The notes beneath the pieces were generated by a model. That model was not told the DNA's origin and made no database searches. It was given only the letters and a program-made list of their open reading frames with translations. A program made the translations under genes and the position numbers. Of a stretch of DNA of 63,149 nucleotides, positions 17,557-26,675 are shown one piece after another. Within the stretch, counting starts at the first letter, position 1, and the number at the start of each line of letters is the position of its first letter. The DNA comes from Oligoflexia bacterium (GTDB lineage Bacteria; Bdellovibrionota; UBA1018), in NCBI GenBank assembly GCA_014376785.1, contig JACMQW010000100.1:1-63149 (forward strand). Direction: 5' to 3'.

Positions 17557-19062
17557 TTACTCAATGAAGTCACGGGCAACGATGCCGTATTTTTCGAGTT
17601 TCCGGAGCAACGTTTTTTTCGGGATGTTTGCGTGGAGTGCGGTTTGATTAATGCGCCCACCGAATGCTTTTAGAGCCGAGAGCAAGAAGCGTTTCTCGAA
17701 CTCCTCCTTATTCGCCTGGAAGTCGAGCTTCGAAAAATCGAGTTTGAATGCTGAAGCATCCGCACCTTCCAGGGCTAAGTTCAGGGGAATCGTCCCGTTC
17801 TGAACAGAAGCCCGGATATCCATTTCATCCTCTGCCTCAGACGCCTTCGATCCCGCCTGGATGACGGCACCGAGCAGGAGTCCTTTCGACCGAGCCGAAA
17901 CCAGAACGGTTTCCGGCAGGGAGTCTGGGGTAATCTCCGTCGTGTTTTCGATCACGAATGCGTGTTCGATCACGTTTTCGAGTTCCCGAATATTTCCAGG
18001 CCATTGGTGGGCCATCATGGCTTCCATCGCATCCGCAGAGATGCCGGTGATTTCTTTTCGATGCTGCTGGTTAAACTTATCGACGAAGTACTTCGCTAGA
18101 TGGCCGATGTCGCTTTTTCGGTCGCGAAGCGGCGGGAGTTGGATCGGAAGAACATTCAAACGGTAGAAAAGATCTTCGCGGAATTCATTCTTTTTGATCA
18201 TCTCTTCGAGGTTTCGGTTCGTCGCCGCGATGATCCGCACGTTCACTTCGATCTCCCGGTTCGAACCGATCGGGGTGAACTTCTTTTCCTGGAGCGCGCG
18301 CAGGAGTTTTACCTGCATGCCCATCGAAATGTCGCCCATTTCATCGAGAAATAAGGTGCCACCATCGGCGTACTGGAATTTTCCGATTTTTCGACCGTCT
18401 GCCCCAGTAAATGCGCCTTTTTCATGTCCGAAAAATTCGGACTCAATCAGTGCCTCCGGGATCGCGGAACAGTTAATGGTCACGAAGCGGTTATCTTTCC
18501 GGGGCGAATTATGGTGAAGAGCAGAAGCAACGAGTTCCTTGCCGGTTCCGCTCTCTCCCCGAATCAGTACCGCGGTTTCTACTCGGGAGAGCTTATCGAT
18601 GATGGAGAAAACTTTTTTCATCTCCACGCTTTGGCCGACGAACTCAGTGCCACCCGGCATTTTGATGATCGGAGAGGAAAGAGCAATGTCTTTCACCATC
18701 TTGTTCGCCTTAAGCGCTTTTTCGACCATGTAGACGAGGTTGTCGGCCTTCACAGGCTTCTCTAAGTAGTTGTAGGCGCCTTCCTTCGTGGCTTCGACCG
18801 CATCGCGAATATTCGCGAAAGCAGTTAAAATCAGCACAATGATCGAAGCATCATGCGATTTGATCTCTTTCAAAGCTTCTAGGCCCGACAGTTTCGGCAT
18901 GTTTACATCAAGGAGCACTAAATCGTATTTGCCTGCACGTACTCTGTTTACGGCCTCTTCCCCATCCGCCGCTTGGTCGACGAGGAAATGGTTCTCGGAA
19001 AGAGCAGAGGCAACGGTCAAGCGAAGATCAGAATCATCATCGACTACGAGTACGCGGTACAT
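17557..19062 (-). CDS. NtrC-family sigma-54-dependent response regulator
   Basis: A 501-residue activator with three domains. The receiver (about 1-118) has Asp8-10, phospho-acceptor Asp52, Thr80 and Lys102. The AAA+ domain (about 140-380) has Walker A GESGTGKE at 169-176, the sigma-54 contact loop GAFTGA at 216-221 and Walker B GGTLFLDE near 234-241. A Fis-type helix-turn-helix occupies the last 45 residues (INQTALHANIPKKTLLRKL). All catalytic residues are intact, so phosphorylation should enable activation of sigma-54 promoters. The start overlaps the kinase gene end by 26 bases, making the kinase the likely partner. Target genes are unknown. Confidence 0.95.
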   Translation of the reverse strand: MYRVLVVDDDSDLRLTVASALSENHFLVDQAADGEEAVNRVRAGKYDLVLLDVNMPKLSGLEALKEIKSHDASIIVLILTAFANIRDAVEATKEGAYNYLEKPVKADNLVYMVEKALKANKMVKDIALSSPIIKMPGGTEFVGQSVEMKKVFSIIDKLSRVETAVLIRGESGTGKELVASALHHNSPRKDNRFVTINCSAIPEALIESEFFGHEKGAFTGADGRKIGKFQYADGGTLFLDEMGDISMGMQVKLLRALQEKKFTPIGSNREIEVNVRIIAATNRNLEEMIKKNEFREDLFYRLNVLPIQLPPLRDRKSDIGHLAKYFVDKFNQQHRKEITGISADAMEAMMAHQWPGNIRELENVIEHAFVIENTTEITPDSLPETVLVSARSKGLLLGAVIQAGSKASEAEDEMDIRASVQNGTIPLNLALEGADASAFKLDFSKLDFQANKEEFEKRFLLSALKAFGGRINQTALHANIPKKTLLRKLEKYGIVARDFIE

Positions 19063-21037
19063 GGGCTTCTCCTTTAGAGGCAGGTGACTGGGTCTTGAGT
19101 CCGGGCTTGATCACATCCTCGGCCTTAAGGGCGACCGGGAGGATGATCTTGAAAAGGCTTCCGACATTTTGCTCACTGACGACCTCGACGCGGCCGAGAT
19201 GCGCTTCCACGAAAAACTTCGTGAGGTAGAGTCCGAGCCCGCTGCCCGCGGTCTTCGTCGTTTGGTCGTTTTGCGCTCGGTAAAACCGCGTGAACAGATT
19301 TTTCAGTTCCTCTGGAGAGAGGCCGATCCCCTCGTCTTTAACCGAGATTTCAACGGTATCGCCGAGGTCCACTGTTTGAATCAGGATCTCCGAACCGGCG
19401 GGGCTGTATTTGATCGCATTGTCGATGATGTTCGTCAGGACTTTCGCAATCAACGAAACATCGATTCGAATGGGAAAAAGGGGTTCAAGATTCATTCGAA
19501 TTTTCACCCCAGACGAGCGCGACTGCGCGTCGAAACGTTCAACTACTCGTTCGAGAACCTGGTTCACATCTTTCGATTCAAGGTTCAATGTCGTTTGGCT
19601 TGATTCAACTTTCGTGAGCTCGAGCACGGACGAAATGAAATGATTCAGTTCGTCCGTCGAATTCATGATGTGCTGAAGATTTTCTTTCTCCAAGCTATCC
19701 AACCGCGATGACGATTTCCGTAGAACCATTTCGGCCAAGCCTTGAATTCGGGCCACCGGGGTTTTCAAATCGTGAGTCACCAGTCGCAGAAAGTTCGTTT
19801 TCAACTCCTCCACCTGCATCAGAATTTCGTTCTTTTGTTGATAGTCCCATCGCCGTTTGTATTCCTGAATCAGTCGATAGGGAACAGCGAGGTAATAAGA
19901 GAGAAAGATGCCCACTAAAGGCTGGGCTTCCCGAATCCACAGTGCACGAACCGAAAAAAGAATCTGACCTACGACTAAAAATCCGGAGGCCAGAAGGAGG
20001 GTATTAAAAACGCCGTAGAGGGGAGTGTAAGTAAAAACGGACCAAATCACGAAACCGACCAGTAGAAACGTGGTCAGCCAATTTAACCAGTCGGGCGATC
20101 GCACAATGCCGTCATTTCCTAGCACGGCTTCCAGAATGTTTGCATGAACGATGAGTTTCGGATTTGCGAAAGCTCGTTTTGAATAGGGAGTGAATGCGTA
20201 ATCTTCCGAATCGGTGCGACTAACCGAACCGACTAGTACGTTTTTGCCTTCGAGTTCCCGCCGCGCCACTCGTCCTTCTAGGACGTCAATCATCGAAAAT
20301 GTTTTGTAATCGGATTTTGTGCCGGCTTTCGGGCCGTAACCCGTGGGCCCTTGGTAATTAAAAAAGAAATAGGAGGCTTCAATCGCGGGATCGGTGAATT
20401 GGCCGCGAATTCCATTTTCACTCCGATGTCCGTTCAGGCGGTGGGCAAGCTCCAGATGGAACGAAGGCTTTCCGTAAAGGGTGAGCAGGGCGCGCCGAGT
20501 GATCTTATCTTCGCCAAAAACATTCCCGTCTTTGTGGATGACTGAAACCGCGTGAGGAACGGCAGAAAGAGGAAAGGGAGGAATGACTTCGCCATTAATA
20601 TCGAAAGGGGTGCCGAGTAGGAACGGCACTCCCTGCATTTCAAGCCGGGAAGCAACTCCCACAAATCGGCTCCCTAATTCGCCACTGATTTGCTCGGGAT
20701 AGGCTTGCGCCACGCGGTTCATATCGACGAGGTAACCAATCGAGCGCGGCCTCATTTTCTCTACCATTTCGAGAAGTCGGACATGAGGATCCAGAGGTAG
20801 TGGCGAAACTTCATCGAGTTTCGTGAGGGTATGGTCATCGATTGCGATGAGAACGATGTTCGAATGGGATTCGTGGTTTCTTCGCATCCTCATTCGGAGG
20901 TCGTAGAGCGAGGACTCGATCCAATTAAATTCGAGATTCATCAAAAATGCGGTGAGCAAGGCTGCGCCAGTCGCGATGACGATCGCTCGTTCATTCTTTT
21001 CGAAACCGGATTTAAGGGAAAGCCAGCCGAGCTTCAT
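19037..21037 (-). CDS. CHASE2-domain sensor histidine kinase
   Basis: A 666-residue membrane kinase. One N-terminal membrane segment (about 18-34) leads into an extracytoplasmic CHASE2 domain (about 40-310; IVLIAIDDHTL and DVLEGRVARRELEGKNVLVG are typical). Three closely packed membrane segments follow (about 320-387). The cytoplasmic part has a HisKA domain with the phosphorylated His422 in THDLKTPVARIQG and a HATPase domain with the N box NIIDNAIKYSP, G1 DEGIGLSPEEL and G2 GSGLGLYLTKF. The ligand of the CHASE2 domain is unknown. It sits in one operon with the NtrC-type regulator. Confidence 0.94.
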   Translation of the reverse strand: MKLGWLSLKSGFEKNERAIVIATGAALLTAFLMNLEFNWIESSLYDLRMRMRRNHESHSNIVLIAIDDHTLTKLDEVSPLPLDPHVRLLEMVEKMRPRSIGYLVDMNRVAQAYPEQISGELGSRFVGVASRLEMQGVPFLLGTPFDINGEVIPPFPLSAVPHAVSVIHKDGNVFGEDKITRRALLTLYGKPSFHLELAHRLNGHRSENGIRGQFTDPAIEASYFFFNYQGPTGYGPKAGTKSDYKTFSMIDVLEGRVARRELEGKNVLVGSVSRTDSEDYAFTPYSKRAFANPKLIVHANILEAVLGNDGIVRSPDWLNWLTTFLLVGFVIWSVFTYTPLYGVFNTLLLASGFLVVGQILFSVRALWIREAQPLVGIFLSYYLAVPYRLIQEYKRRWDYQQKNEILMQVEELKTNFLRLVTHDLKTPVARIQGLAEMVLRKSSSRLDSLEKENLQHIMNSTDELNHFISSVLELTKVESSQTTLNLESKDVNQVLERVVERFDAQSRSSGVKIRMNLEPLFPIRIDVSLIAKVLTNIIDNAIKYSPAGSEILIQTVDLGDTVEISVKDEGIGLSPEELKNLFTRFYRAQNDQTTKTAGSGLGLYLTKFFVEAHLGRVEVVSEQNVGSLFKIILPVALKAEDVIKPGLKTQSPASKGEAHVPRTRSR

Positions 21038-21217
21038 GCGGAGTCATTTATCAGAGCGGTGCATAATGCACCAGGTCTAAATGGCTGGAATGTGGGCTCT
21101 ATCTGGCTTTAACGCATATAGACGAGATGGACGCCTTGCGGATCGGTATTCGGCCCTCCGTGCTGCTTTCGCAGGCAGGCATTCCCCTCTTTTCCAGGGT
21201 GGGGTAAGGAGTAATCC

Positions 21218-22627
21218 ATGAGTCTTGCCGAACCTATTTTGAATGTCTCTTTCTACCGCTTCGTGACCTTGAGAGATCTCGAACGGAAAAAAGAGTCGAT
21301 TAAATCGCGAGCCAAAGAGGCTGGCATTAAAGGTTCGATTTTACTGAGTGAAGAGGGAATCAACGGATTTCTTGCCGCCGAAGAATCGATTCTTCGCGTT
21401 TACCTCGATTGGCTTTTTTCAGAGTACGGCGAGTTCAATGGGATGGCGCCGAAAGAATCCTTTTCTTCAAAGATCCCGTTTGCGCGAATGATTGTGAAAA
21501 TAAAAGACGAGATCATCGCAATGGGTCGTCCAACCATTCGCCCGGAGGAAAAAACCGGAAAAGTAATTGACGCACGTACTTTGAAAAATTGGTTCGATGA
21601 GAAAAAAGAATTCGTGATGCTGGACACCCGAAACGACTACGAAATTTCGGAAGGAACATTTAAAAACGCCGTCCATTACGACATCGAGACATTTAAGGAA
21701 TTTCCAGCCGCGCTCGAAAAAAATGCGGGCAACCTGGCGGATAAAACAGTGGTCATGTTTTGTACGGGGGGGATTCGTTGTGAAAAAGCGACGGCCCTCG
21801 CCATGGATCTGGGGATTCAGGATGTCTACCAACTTGATGGCGGAATTTTAAAGTATTTCGAAGAAGTGGGTAGCGCGCATTATCGCGGCGACTGCTTTGT
21901 TTTTGATGGAAGAGAAAATGTGAATGCGGGGCTTGAATCGAGGTCTGACCATTCACTTCGTTTGAAGTCTGAAGGACTTCGATTGGTTCACGGAGATGAC
22001 GTCGAGAGTAATCAGGTGGTGTATGCACTCCGTGCAAAGGGTCTGCGTTTCGAGTCCGTGCAGATCGACTCTTCTCATCTCCCTCCCGAAATCGCGAAGG
22101 CTAATCCCCACGGCAAGTTGCCCATTCTAGAAAACCGAGATCTTGTCCTTTACCAACCTGGAATCATTCTGGATTACCTCGATGAAAATTTTCCTGAGAA
22201 AAAATCCCTCACTCCGCTATCACCCGAGCGCCGTTCTCGAATGAGGATTTGGATGGACTGGGTAGAGCATTTCTTCGGCATGAATGTGAAAAAATGGTGT
22301 ACCGAGCGAGACGCGCTCGGAAAGGCTGAATATCGCGAGCTGGAAATTCGTCTCGAAAAGGACCTCTACCGAATGAAAACTCCGCTGCAAAGGTCGCGAA
22401 AATTTTTCGTGATTGATGAACCGACCCAAGCGGATATCGCGGCATTTTCAGTTTTAGAAAAGTTACGTTTGACGGGATTTCCGAGCGACTTTCCCGAAAG
22501 GTTCGATCTCGTGTGGGCCTGGTATGACCGAATGGCAGCGATTTCGAAGGCTAAATCGACGTCCGGCTTTGCGTCTCCGGAAAGTGGGATTCGCAACTCG
22601 AACCTTTCGGCTCAAAATCGCGCATAA
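21218..22627 (+). CDS. TrhO-like rhodanese (UPF0176) fused to a glutathione-transferase-like region
   Basis: A 469-residue protein with AAGGAG just upstream of ATG 21218. Residues 8-105 form the acylphosphatase-like UPF0176 domain (KGSILLSEEGINGFLA). Residues 115-225 form a rhodanese domain with the active loop FCTGGIRCEK (Cys182 and Cys188) shared with TrhO, the tRNA uridine-34 hydroxylase that makes ho5U. After HYRGDCFVFDGR, where TrhO proteins usually carry a cysteine-rich zinc motif, this protein continues with a thioredoxin-fold GST-N-like domain (about 254-330; NPHGKLPILE and LDYLDENFP) and a helical GST-C-like region to about 450. The 3' end overlaps the opposite-strand penicillin-binding-protein gene by 77 bases. 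The TrhO assignment is strong; the role of the added region is unknown. Confidence 0.88.
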   Translation: MSLAEPILNVSFYRFVTLRDLERKKESIKSRAKEAGIKGSILLSEEGINGFLAAEESILRVYLDWLFSEYGEFNGMAPKESFSSKIPFARMIVKIKDEIIAMGRPTIRPEEKTGKVIDARTLKNWFDEKKEFVMLDTRNDYEISEGTFKNAVHYDIETFKEFPAALEKNAGNLADKTVVMFCTGGIRCEKATALAMDLGIQDVYQLDGGILKYFEEVGSAHYRGDCFVFDGRENVNAGLESRSDHSLRLKSEGLRLVHGDDVESNQVVYALRAKGLRFESVQIDSSHLPPEIAKANPHGKLPILENRDLVLYQPGIILDYLDENFPEKKSLTPLSPERRSRMRIWMDWVEHFFGMNVKKWCTERDALGKAEYRELEIRLEKDLYRMKTPLQRSRKFFVIDEPTQADIAAFSVLEKLRLTGFPSDFPERFDLVWAWYDRMAAISKAKSTSGFASPESGIRNSNLSAQNRA

Positions 22628-25019
22628 CCCATTCCTCGGACTCTTGGTCGCTAGAGCAAAAGAGTTGGGCCCCTTTGCCCGTATAGCGATCAATCTTAAC
22701 CTGCTTGAGGTGTTCACTTTCCGGAAATGGAGCCGTGGGGAAATCTTCTAGCGCCCGTTTCATGAAGTCTGCCCAGATCGGAAGTGCGCCATTGGCTCCG
22801 GTAAGCTGAAGGGGCTTCTTCTTCTTCTTAGCCTTCGGATCGAGCGCGTCCGTTTTTTTCTCGGTGAGGCTTGCGTTCTGGTCAGCGCCTACCCATACGA
22901 CGGTAGTCAGGTCCGGAGTAAAGCCTGCAAACCAAGCATCGCGGTAATTCGAAGTGGTGCCGGTTTTCCCGGCGGCTGGGCGAGTGAAGCCGTAAGCGGG
23001 ACCCGCTGCAGCTGCACTTCCTTCGGTGAAAACGCTCTTCATCGTTTCGATCAAGAGATCGATCGGTGCTGGCGGAAAAACCTGTTTTGCATTGAAAACA
23101 AATTTTGCGAAGAGGGTGCCATCGTCTTGGGTGATGGCGCGAATCGCAGTCAACTCATCTTGCACCCCGTGATTAGCGATCGTCGAGTAAGCCGTTACGA
23201 GTTCCACAGGAGAGAGTTCGGAAACCCCGAGTGAAAGCGAAGGAACATTCGGAAGATCGGACTGCACTCCCAACGCGCGCGCGGTTTCGATGATCGCGGG
23301 AATTCCGACTTGAACGCCGAGTTTAGCGGCGACGGTGTTGATGGATTTCGCAAGCGCGAGCCGAAGCGGGATCCAGCCTAAAAAACCTTTTTCGTAATTA
23401 TGGGGAGACCATTTCTGTCGGTCGTGATCGAAGGAGAGTGTCCACGGCGCATCCTCGACGGGATACCCAGTCGAATAGGCGAGTCCACTCGGATCATTCC
23501 CTTGCAGGAAAGCAGTCAAGTAAACAAACGGCTTGAAAGTAGATCCCACCTGCCGCTTCATGTTTAAAATGCGGTTGAAAGTGCTATCGCCGTAATTTCG
23601 ACCACCCACCAGGGCTCGGATGTAACCGGTCTTATGATCGACGACGGCGAGCGCTCCTTCGATTCGTTCTTCAGGATTTTCTGCGGAATTTAAATTCAGT
23701 TTCTTTTCAAGTACGGCCACTCCGCGCGCGACGGAGTCTTGGGCGGTTTCTGCGATCTCCGGATTCAATGTGGTGTAGACCCGGAATCCGGCCGCTGCGA
23801 TATCGGTTTCCGAAATGCGATCTTTCAATTGGCGGATCATTTCGGCTTTAACGAAATCAGTGAAGTAGGGGGCCTTATTTGCAGCACTGACGGGAGGGCG
23901 AAAGCGGAGGGGGAGTTTTGCGGCTTGCTTGGCTTCGTCTTCTGCAATGAAACCCGCTTCGACCATTTTTCGAAGCACGAGGTGTTGGCGTTCCACTGCG
24001 CGTTCTCGGTAACGGTAAGGGGAGTAGAACCCAGGCCCACGGATGAGACCTGCCATCAGAGCCACTTCCCCTAGGTGAAGCTCGCTTAAATCTTTTCCGT
24101 AGAACAGCCTCGCACCCTCGGCGACGCCATGGATTTCGTACGATCCCACTTGGCCTAAATAGACCTCGTTCAGGTACCTCTCGAGGATGGCTTCCTTCGA
24201 AGTTTTCATTTCTAAGAGGAGGGACAGAAAAAGTTCGTTGAATTTTAGCGCGATATTCCTCGTCCTGCGCGCCATGAGATTTTTTACGAGCTGCGCAGTG
24301 ATCGTCGATCCACCTTGGGCGAGTTTTGCGCTACGAATATTTACCCAAAATGCGCGCGCAATTCCGCGAGGATCTAATCCGGCATGTTCTAAGTAGCGAG
24401 GGTCTTCGATCGAAATAATGGCCTGCCAAATGGGAGCTGGAATGTCTTCGAATTTTTTTAGCCGTCTAATCTCCCGTTTGCTTTCGGGATCTGACCGAGA
24501 AAGCGTCGCGATCACTTCCGGTTCTAAATAAAGGGAAGGAATTTCATCGAATGTTCCGTCCCTTTCTCGTTCGATTTTAGAAAGGGAATTTTTCTTTTCA
24601 CCCCCGAAAGTAAATCGAATATTTTTTCCGGCCAGTTCACGCGTTGGATCTTCGGGCGGCAGTAAAACATCGACCGGATAATCAAACGGATGCAGCGTGA
24701 TCTTCAGTGTTTCAGAGTCAGGCGTCGTTGGGGAGTATCCGAGAGCTTTCAGGCGCTTCAGAAGTTTTGCGCGGCTCATAGGGGGAACGATGCGTTCAAC
24801 ATCTGAAAACAACCGTGTTGGAACAAATTCATTTTCGTGACTGAAGGCAGTTTCTAGTTGTTTGTAACCTGCGCGGAGCGTGAAAGCGAAAATGAGAAGG
24901 AGAATGAATGCGAATGCGAACACGCTCCATCCGAATAGGCGGCGGTTGCTTCGCAGGAATTCTCGAAATTTTCTCCACGCTTCTCGGAGTGGAGTTACTG
25001 CAGTGCGTTCAAATTCCAT
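22551..25019 (-). CDS. mrcB: Class A penicillin-binding protein (PBP1b-like)
   Basis: A bifunctional peptidoglycan synthase of 822 residues: a cytoplasmic tail, one membrane segment (about 31-48), a UB2H-like domain (about 65-150), a GT51 glycosyltransferase and a transpeptidase. The GT51 catalytic motif is EDPRYLEHAG with Glu205, where Tyr replaces the usual Phe, followed by QGGSTITAQLVKN. The transpeptidase has Ser493 and Lys496 in GSTFKP, the SIN triad and KTGTT. The UB2H-like region suggests a PBP1b that could respond to an outer-membrane lipoprotein activator. A Lys-rich loop (KAKKKKKP) interrupts the end of the transpeptidase domain. It converges on the TrhO-like gene with a 77-base overlap. 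Confidence 0.93.
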   Translation of the reverse strand: MEFERTAVTPLREAWRKFREFLRSNRRLFGWSVFAFAFILLLIFAFTLRAGYKQLETAFSHENEFVPTRLFSDVERIVPPMSRAKLLKRLKALGYSPTTPDSETLKITLHPFDYPVDVLLPPEDPTRELAGKNIRFTFGGEKKNSLSKIERERDGTFDEIPSLYLEPEVIATLSRSDPESKREIRRLKKFEDIPAPIWQAIISIEDPRYLEHAGLDPRGIARAFWVNIRSAKLAQGGSTITAQLVKNLMARRTRNIALKFNELFLSLLLEMKTSKEAILERYLNEVYLGQVGSYEIHGVAEGARLFYGKDLSELHLGEVALMAGLIRGPGFYSPYRYRERAVERQHLVLRKMVEAGFIAEDEAKQAAKLPLRFRPPVSAANKAPYFTDFVKAEMIRQLKDRISETDIAAAGFRVYTTLNPEIAETAQDSVARGVAVLEKKLNLNSAENPEERIEGALAVVDHKTGYIRALVGGRNYGDSTFNRILNMKRQVGSTFKPFVYLTAFLQGNDPSGLAYSTGYPVEDAPWTLSFDHDRQKWSPHNYEKGFLGWIPLRLALAKSINTVAAKLGVQVGIPAIIETARALGVQSDLPNVPSLSLGVSELSPVELVTAYSTIANHGVQDELTAIRAITQDDGTLFAKFVFNAKQVFPPAPIDLLIETMKSVFTEGSAAAAGPAYGFTRPAAGKTGTTSNYRDAWFAGFTPDLTTVVWVGADQNASLTEKKTDALDPKAKKKKKPLQLTGANGALPIWADFMKRALEDFPTAPFPESEHLKQVKIDRYTGKGAQLFCSSDQESEEWVMRDFEPKGSSCESHFPETQSRTSI

Positions 25020-25043
25020 GATGTCACCGACGGGCGCTTAAGG

Positions 25044-25072
25044 TTGACGGTTCCAAACCGACTCTATACAAC
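25044..25072 (+). promoter_or_regulatory. Candidate promoter of the outer-membrane protein gene
   Basis: TTGACG at 25044-25049 and TACAAC at 25067-25072 are 17 bases apart; an overlapping TATACA at 25065-25070 gives a 15-base spacer. It lies in the 85-base region between two divergent genes. A GAGGA ribosome site precedes ATG 25105. The -35 box is identical to that proposed for rplM. Confidence 0.45.
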
Positions 25073-25104
25073 CCTTTCATTATCCATGATTTAGAGGAAT
25101 TTCG

Positions 25105-26610
25105 ATGAAAAGCTCGTTCTATTTTTACGTGAAGTCTTTTGCGGTCTCGGCTCTCTTATTGGCGGGCTTATCTGTCGTATCGCAGAAGGCTTCCGCGATG
25201 GATGTCGATTGGTCAGGTCAGTTCCGCGGTGAAGCCGTGATGATCAATAACTACGCGCCGCTCTCGAACGTTACCACTGGCGCAGGTGGATATGAAACGA
25301 CCGCATCGGGATCACAGAATGCCCGATTCCAAACCCTCTTCCTCCGTCTCCGTCCGAAACTGATCATCAACGATAACGTTTCGATCAAATCGGAATGGTG
25401 GCTTGGAAATCCGATCACTGGCTTTTATGGGTCTGACTACCCGGGCGCCTCTCGCGCCGATCAGCGCTACTACAACTCGACGTTCAGCGGCGGTTCGACG
25501 ATCAGCGCTCAGCGTTTTTGGGCAGAATTTTTAACCGATATCGGAACCTTTCAAGTCGGACGTGCTCCGATTAACTGGGGCCTGGGGATTGTCCATAATT
25601 CCGGCGAAGGCGTGTTCGATCGTTACCAGTCCACGGGCGATACGATCCGCATGATCTCGAAGTTCGGGAATTTTTCTCTGATTCCTGCTCACACGAAGTA
25701 CGACATGGGGAATGCCGTCGGCGGGACTTGTGTCGGTGGCGTGGCTTGCGCCCATCCAACGGGGGGCGCGACGCTTTCCGAATACTCACTCGGCCTTCGC
25801 TATGAAAACCAGGACGAAGATTTCGAAGGGGGCGTGAATTTCGTCCGCCGCATCGCGGGAGCGCAATCCGAATCCGTTTGGTTGAATAACCTGGCGGGTG
25901 GGATGAACACCACGATTTGGGATATTTACGGAAAGAAACGAGTCGGCAAAATCGATTTCGGAATTGAAGCTCCGATTTTCAAAGGAGAGCTCATCGGCCG
26001 TCAATACAAGGCATTCGCGATTGCGACCGAGGTTAAGTACCGGGCAAGCGACGCTTGGAACTTCTTTTTGAAAGCCGGTAAAGTTCCCGGCCAGGGAAAT
26101 AGCGCGAATAATACGACCGACAAATGGTCGATGGTTTACCTCCACCCGAACTACAAACTCGGACTGCTGATGTTCAATTATAATTTCGGCAATTTCGGCG
26201 GAAATAATAATGTGAACAACACGACCACTGGTTCTGTGAAGTCCATTTACGATGATCCGATCACAAACGCTCGCTATGCGGCTCTGGGAGCATCGCTGAC
26301 TGCCGACAAGTGGCGTTTCACTGGAGCTTTTGTTGCAGCCACGGCGGAAAAAACCGCTCAGGCCGGACAGCGGTTTTTCAACACGCGCACTCGGGCTTAC
26401 AGCGCCGTGAACGCGGTGAAAGATCAGGGTTCATCGCTGGGAACGGAAGTCGACTTGGGCGTTGCTCTGAACTGGGACGAATTCACGACTTTCGGCTTGG
26501 ATGCCGGGATGCTTTGGCAGGGCGACTTTTATAAATTCGTCAACGGAGCATCGGACAACGACTTGAAGACGGTACTCGGTATCGTAGGATCCGTCGGCGT
26601 TAAGTTCTAA
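25105..26610 (+). CDS. Outer-membrane beta-barrel protein (porin-like, unassigned)
   Basis: A 501-residue protein with a signal peptide ending near residue 32 (SQKASA-MDVDWSG). The mature part has alternating aromatic beta strands with Gly/Asn-rich turns (FLRLRPKLIINDNVSIKSEWWLG, TFQVGRAPINWGLGI, YSLGLRYENQDEDFEGGV) and ends in a strand with a terminal Phe (VGSVGVKF), the usual signal for BAM-dependent insertion. No known porin family is recognised with confidence. It resembles alginate- or FadL-independent porin-like proteins common in Bdellovibrionota. It has its own promoter and a strong terminator, so it is a single-gene unit. Confidence 0.75.
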   Translation: MKSSFYFYVKSFAVSALLLAGLSVVSQKASAMDVDWSGQFRGEAVMINNYAPLSNVTTGAGGYETTASGSQNARFQTLFLRLRPKLIINDNVSIKSEWWLGNPITGFYGSDYPGASRADQRYYNSTFSGGSTISAQRFWAEFLTDIGTFQVGRAPINWGLGIVHNSGEGVFDRYQSTGDTIRMISKFGNFSLIPAHTKYDMGNAVGGTCVGGVACAHPTGGATLSEYSLGLRYENQDEDFEGGVNFVRRIAGAQSESVWLNNLAGGMNTTIWDIYGKKRVGKIDFGIEAPIFKGELIGRQYKAFAIATEVKYRASDAWNFFLKAGKVPGQGNSANNTTDKWSMVYLHPNYKLGLLMFNYNFGNFGGNNNVNNTTTGSVKSIYDDPITNARYAALGASLTADKWRFTGAFVAATAEKTAQAGQRFFNTRTRAYSAVNAVKDQGSSLGTEVDLGVALNWDEFTTFGLDAGMLWQGDFYKFVNGASDNDLKTVLGIVGSVGVKF

Positions 26611-26632
26611 AAATTTTCAAACGATCCTGAGA

Positions 26633-26668
26633 GTGCCCGATTCTCGCCGAGAGTCGGGCACTTTTCGT
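26633..26668 (+). terminator. Terminator after the outer-membrane protein gene
   Basis: A 13-base-pair stem pairs 26633-26645 with 26649-26661 (outer GTGCCCGA against TCGGGCAC, then a 5-base-pair extension with one wobble). The loop is three bases and CTTTTCGTTT follows. It lies 23 bases after the stop. The convergent fliL gene ends at 26676, so the hairpin may also help end that transcript. Confidence 0.88.
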
Positions 26669-26675
26669 TTCAGCC

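Noticed and set aside
21038-21217. Possible tRNA or small RNA between the kinase gene and the TrhO-like gene
   Set aside because: No cloverleaf, no CCA end and no strong hairpin with U-run are visible; only a ribosome site at the 3' end.
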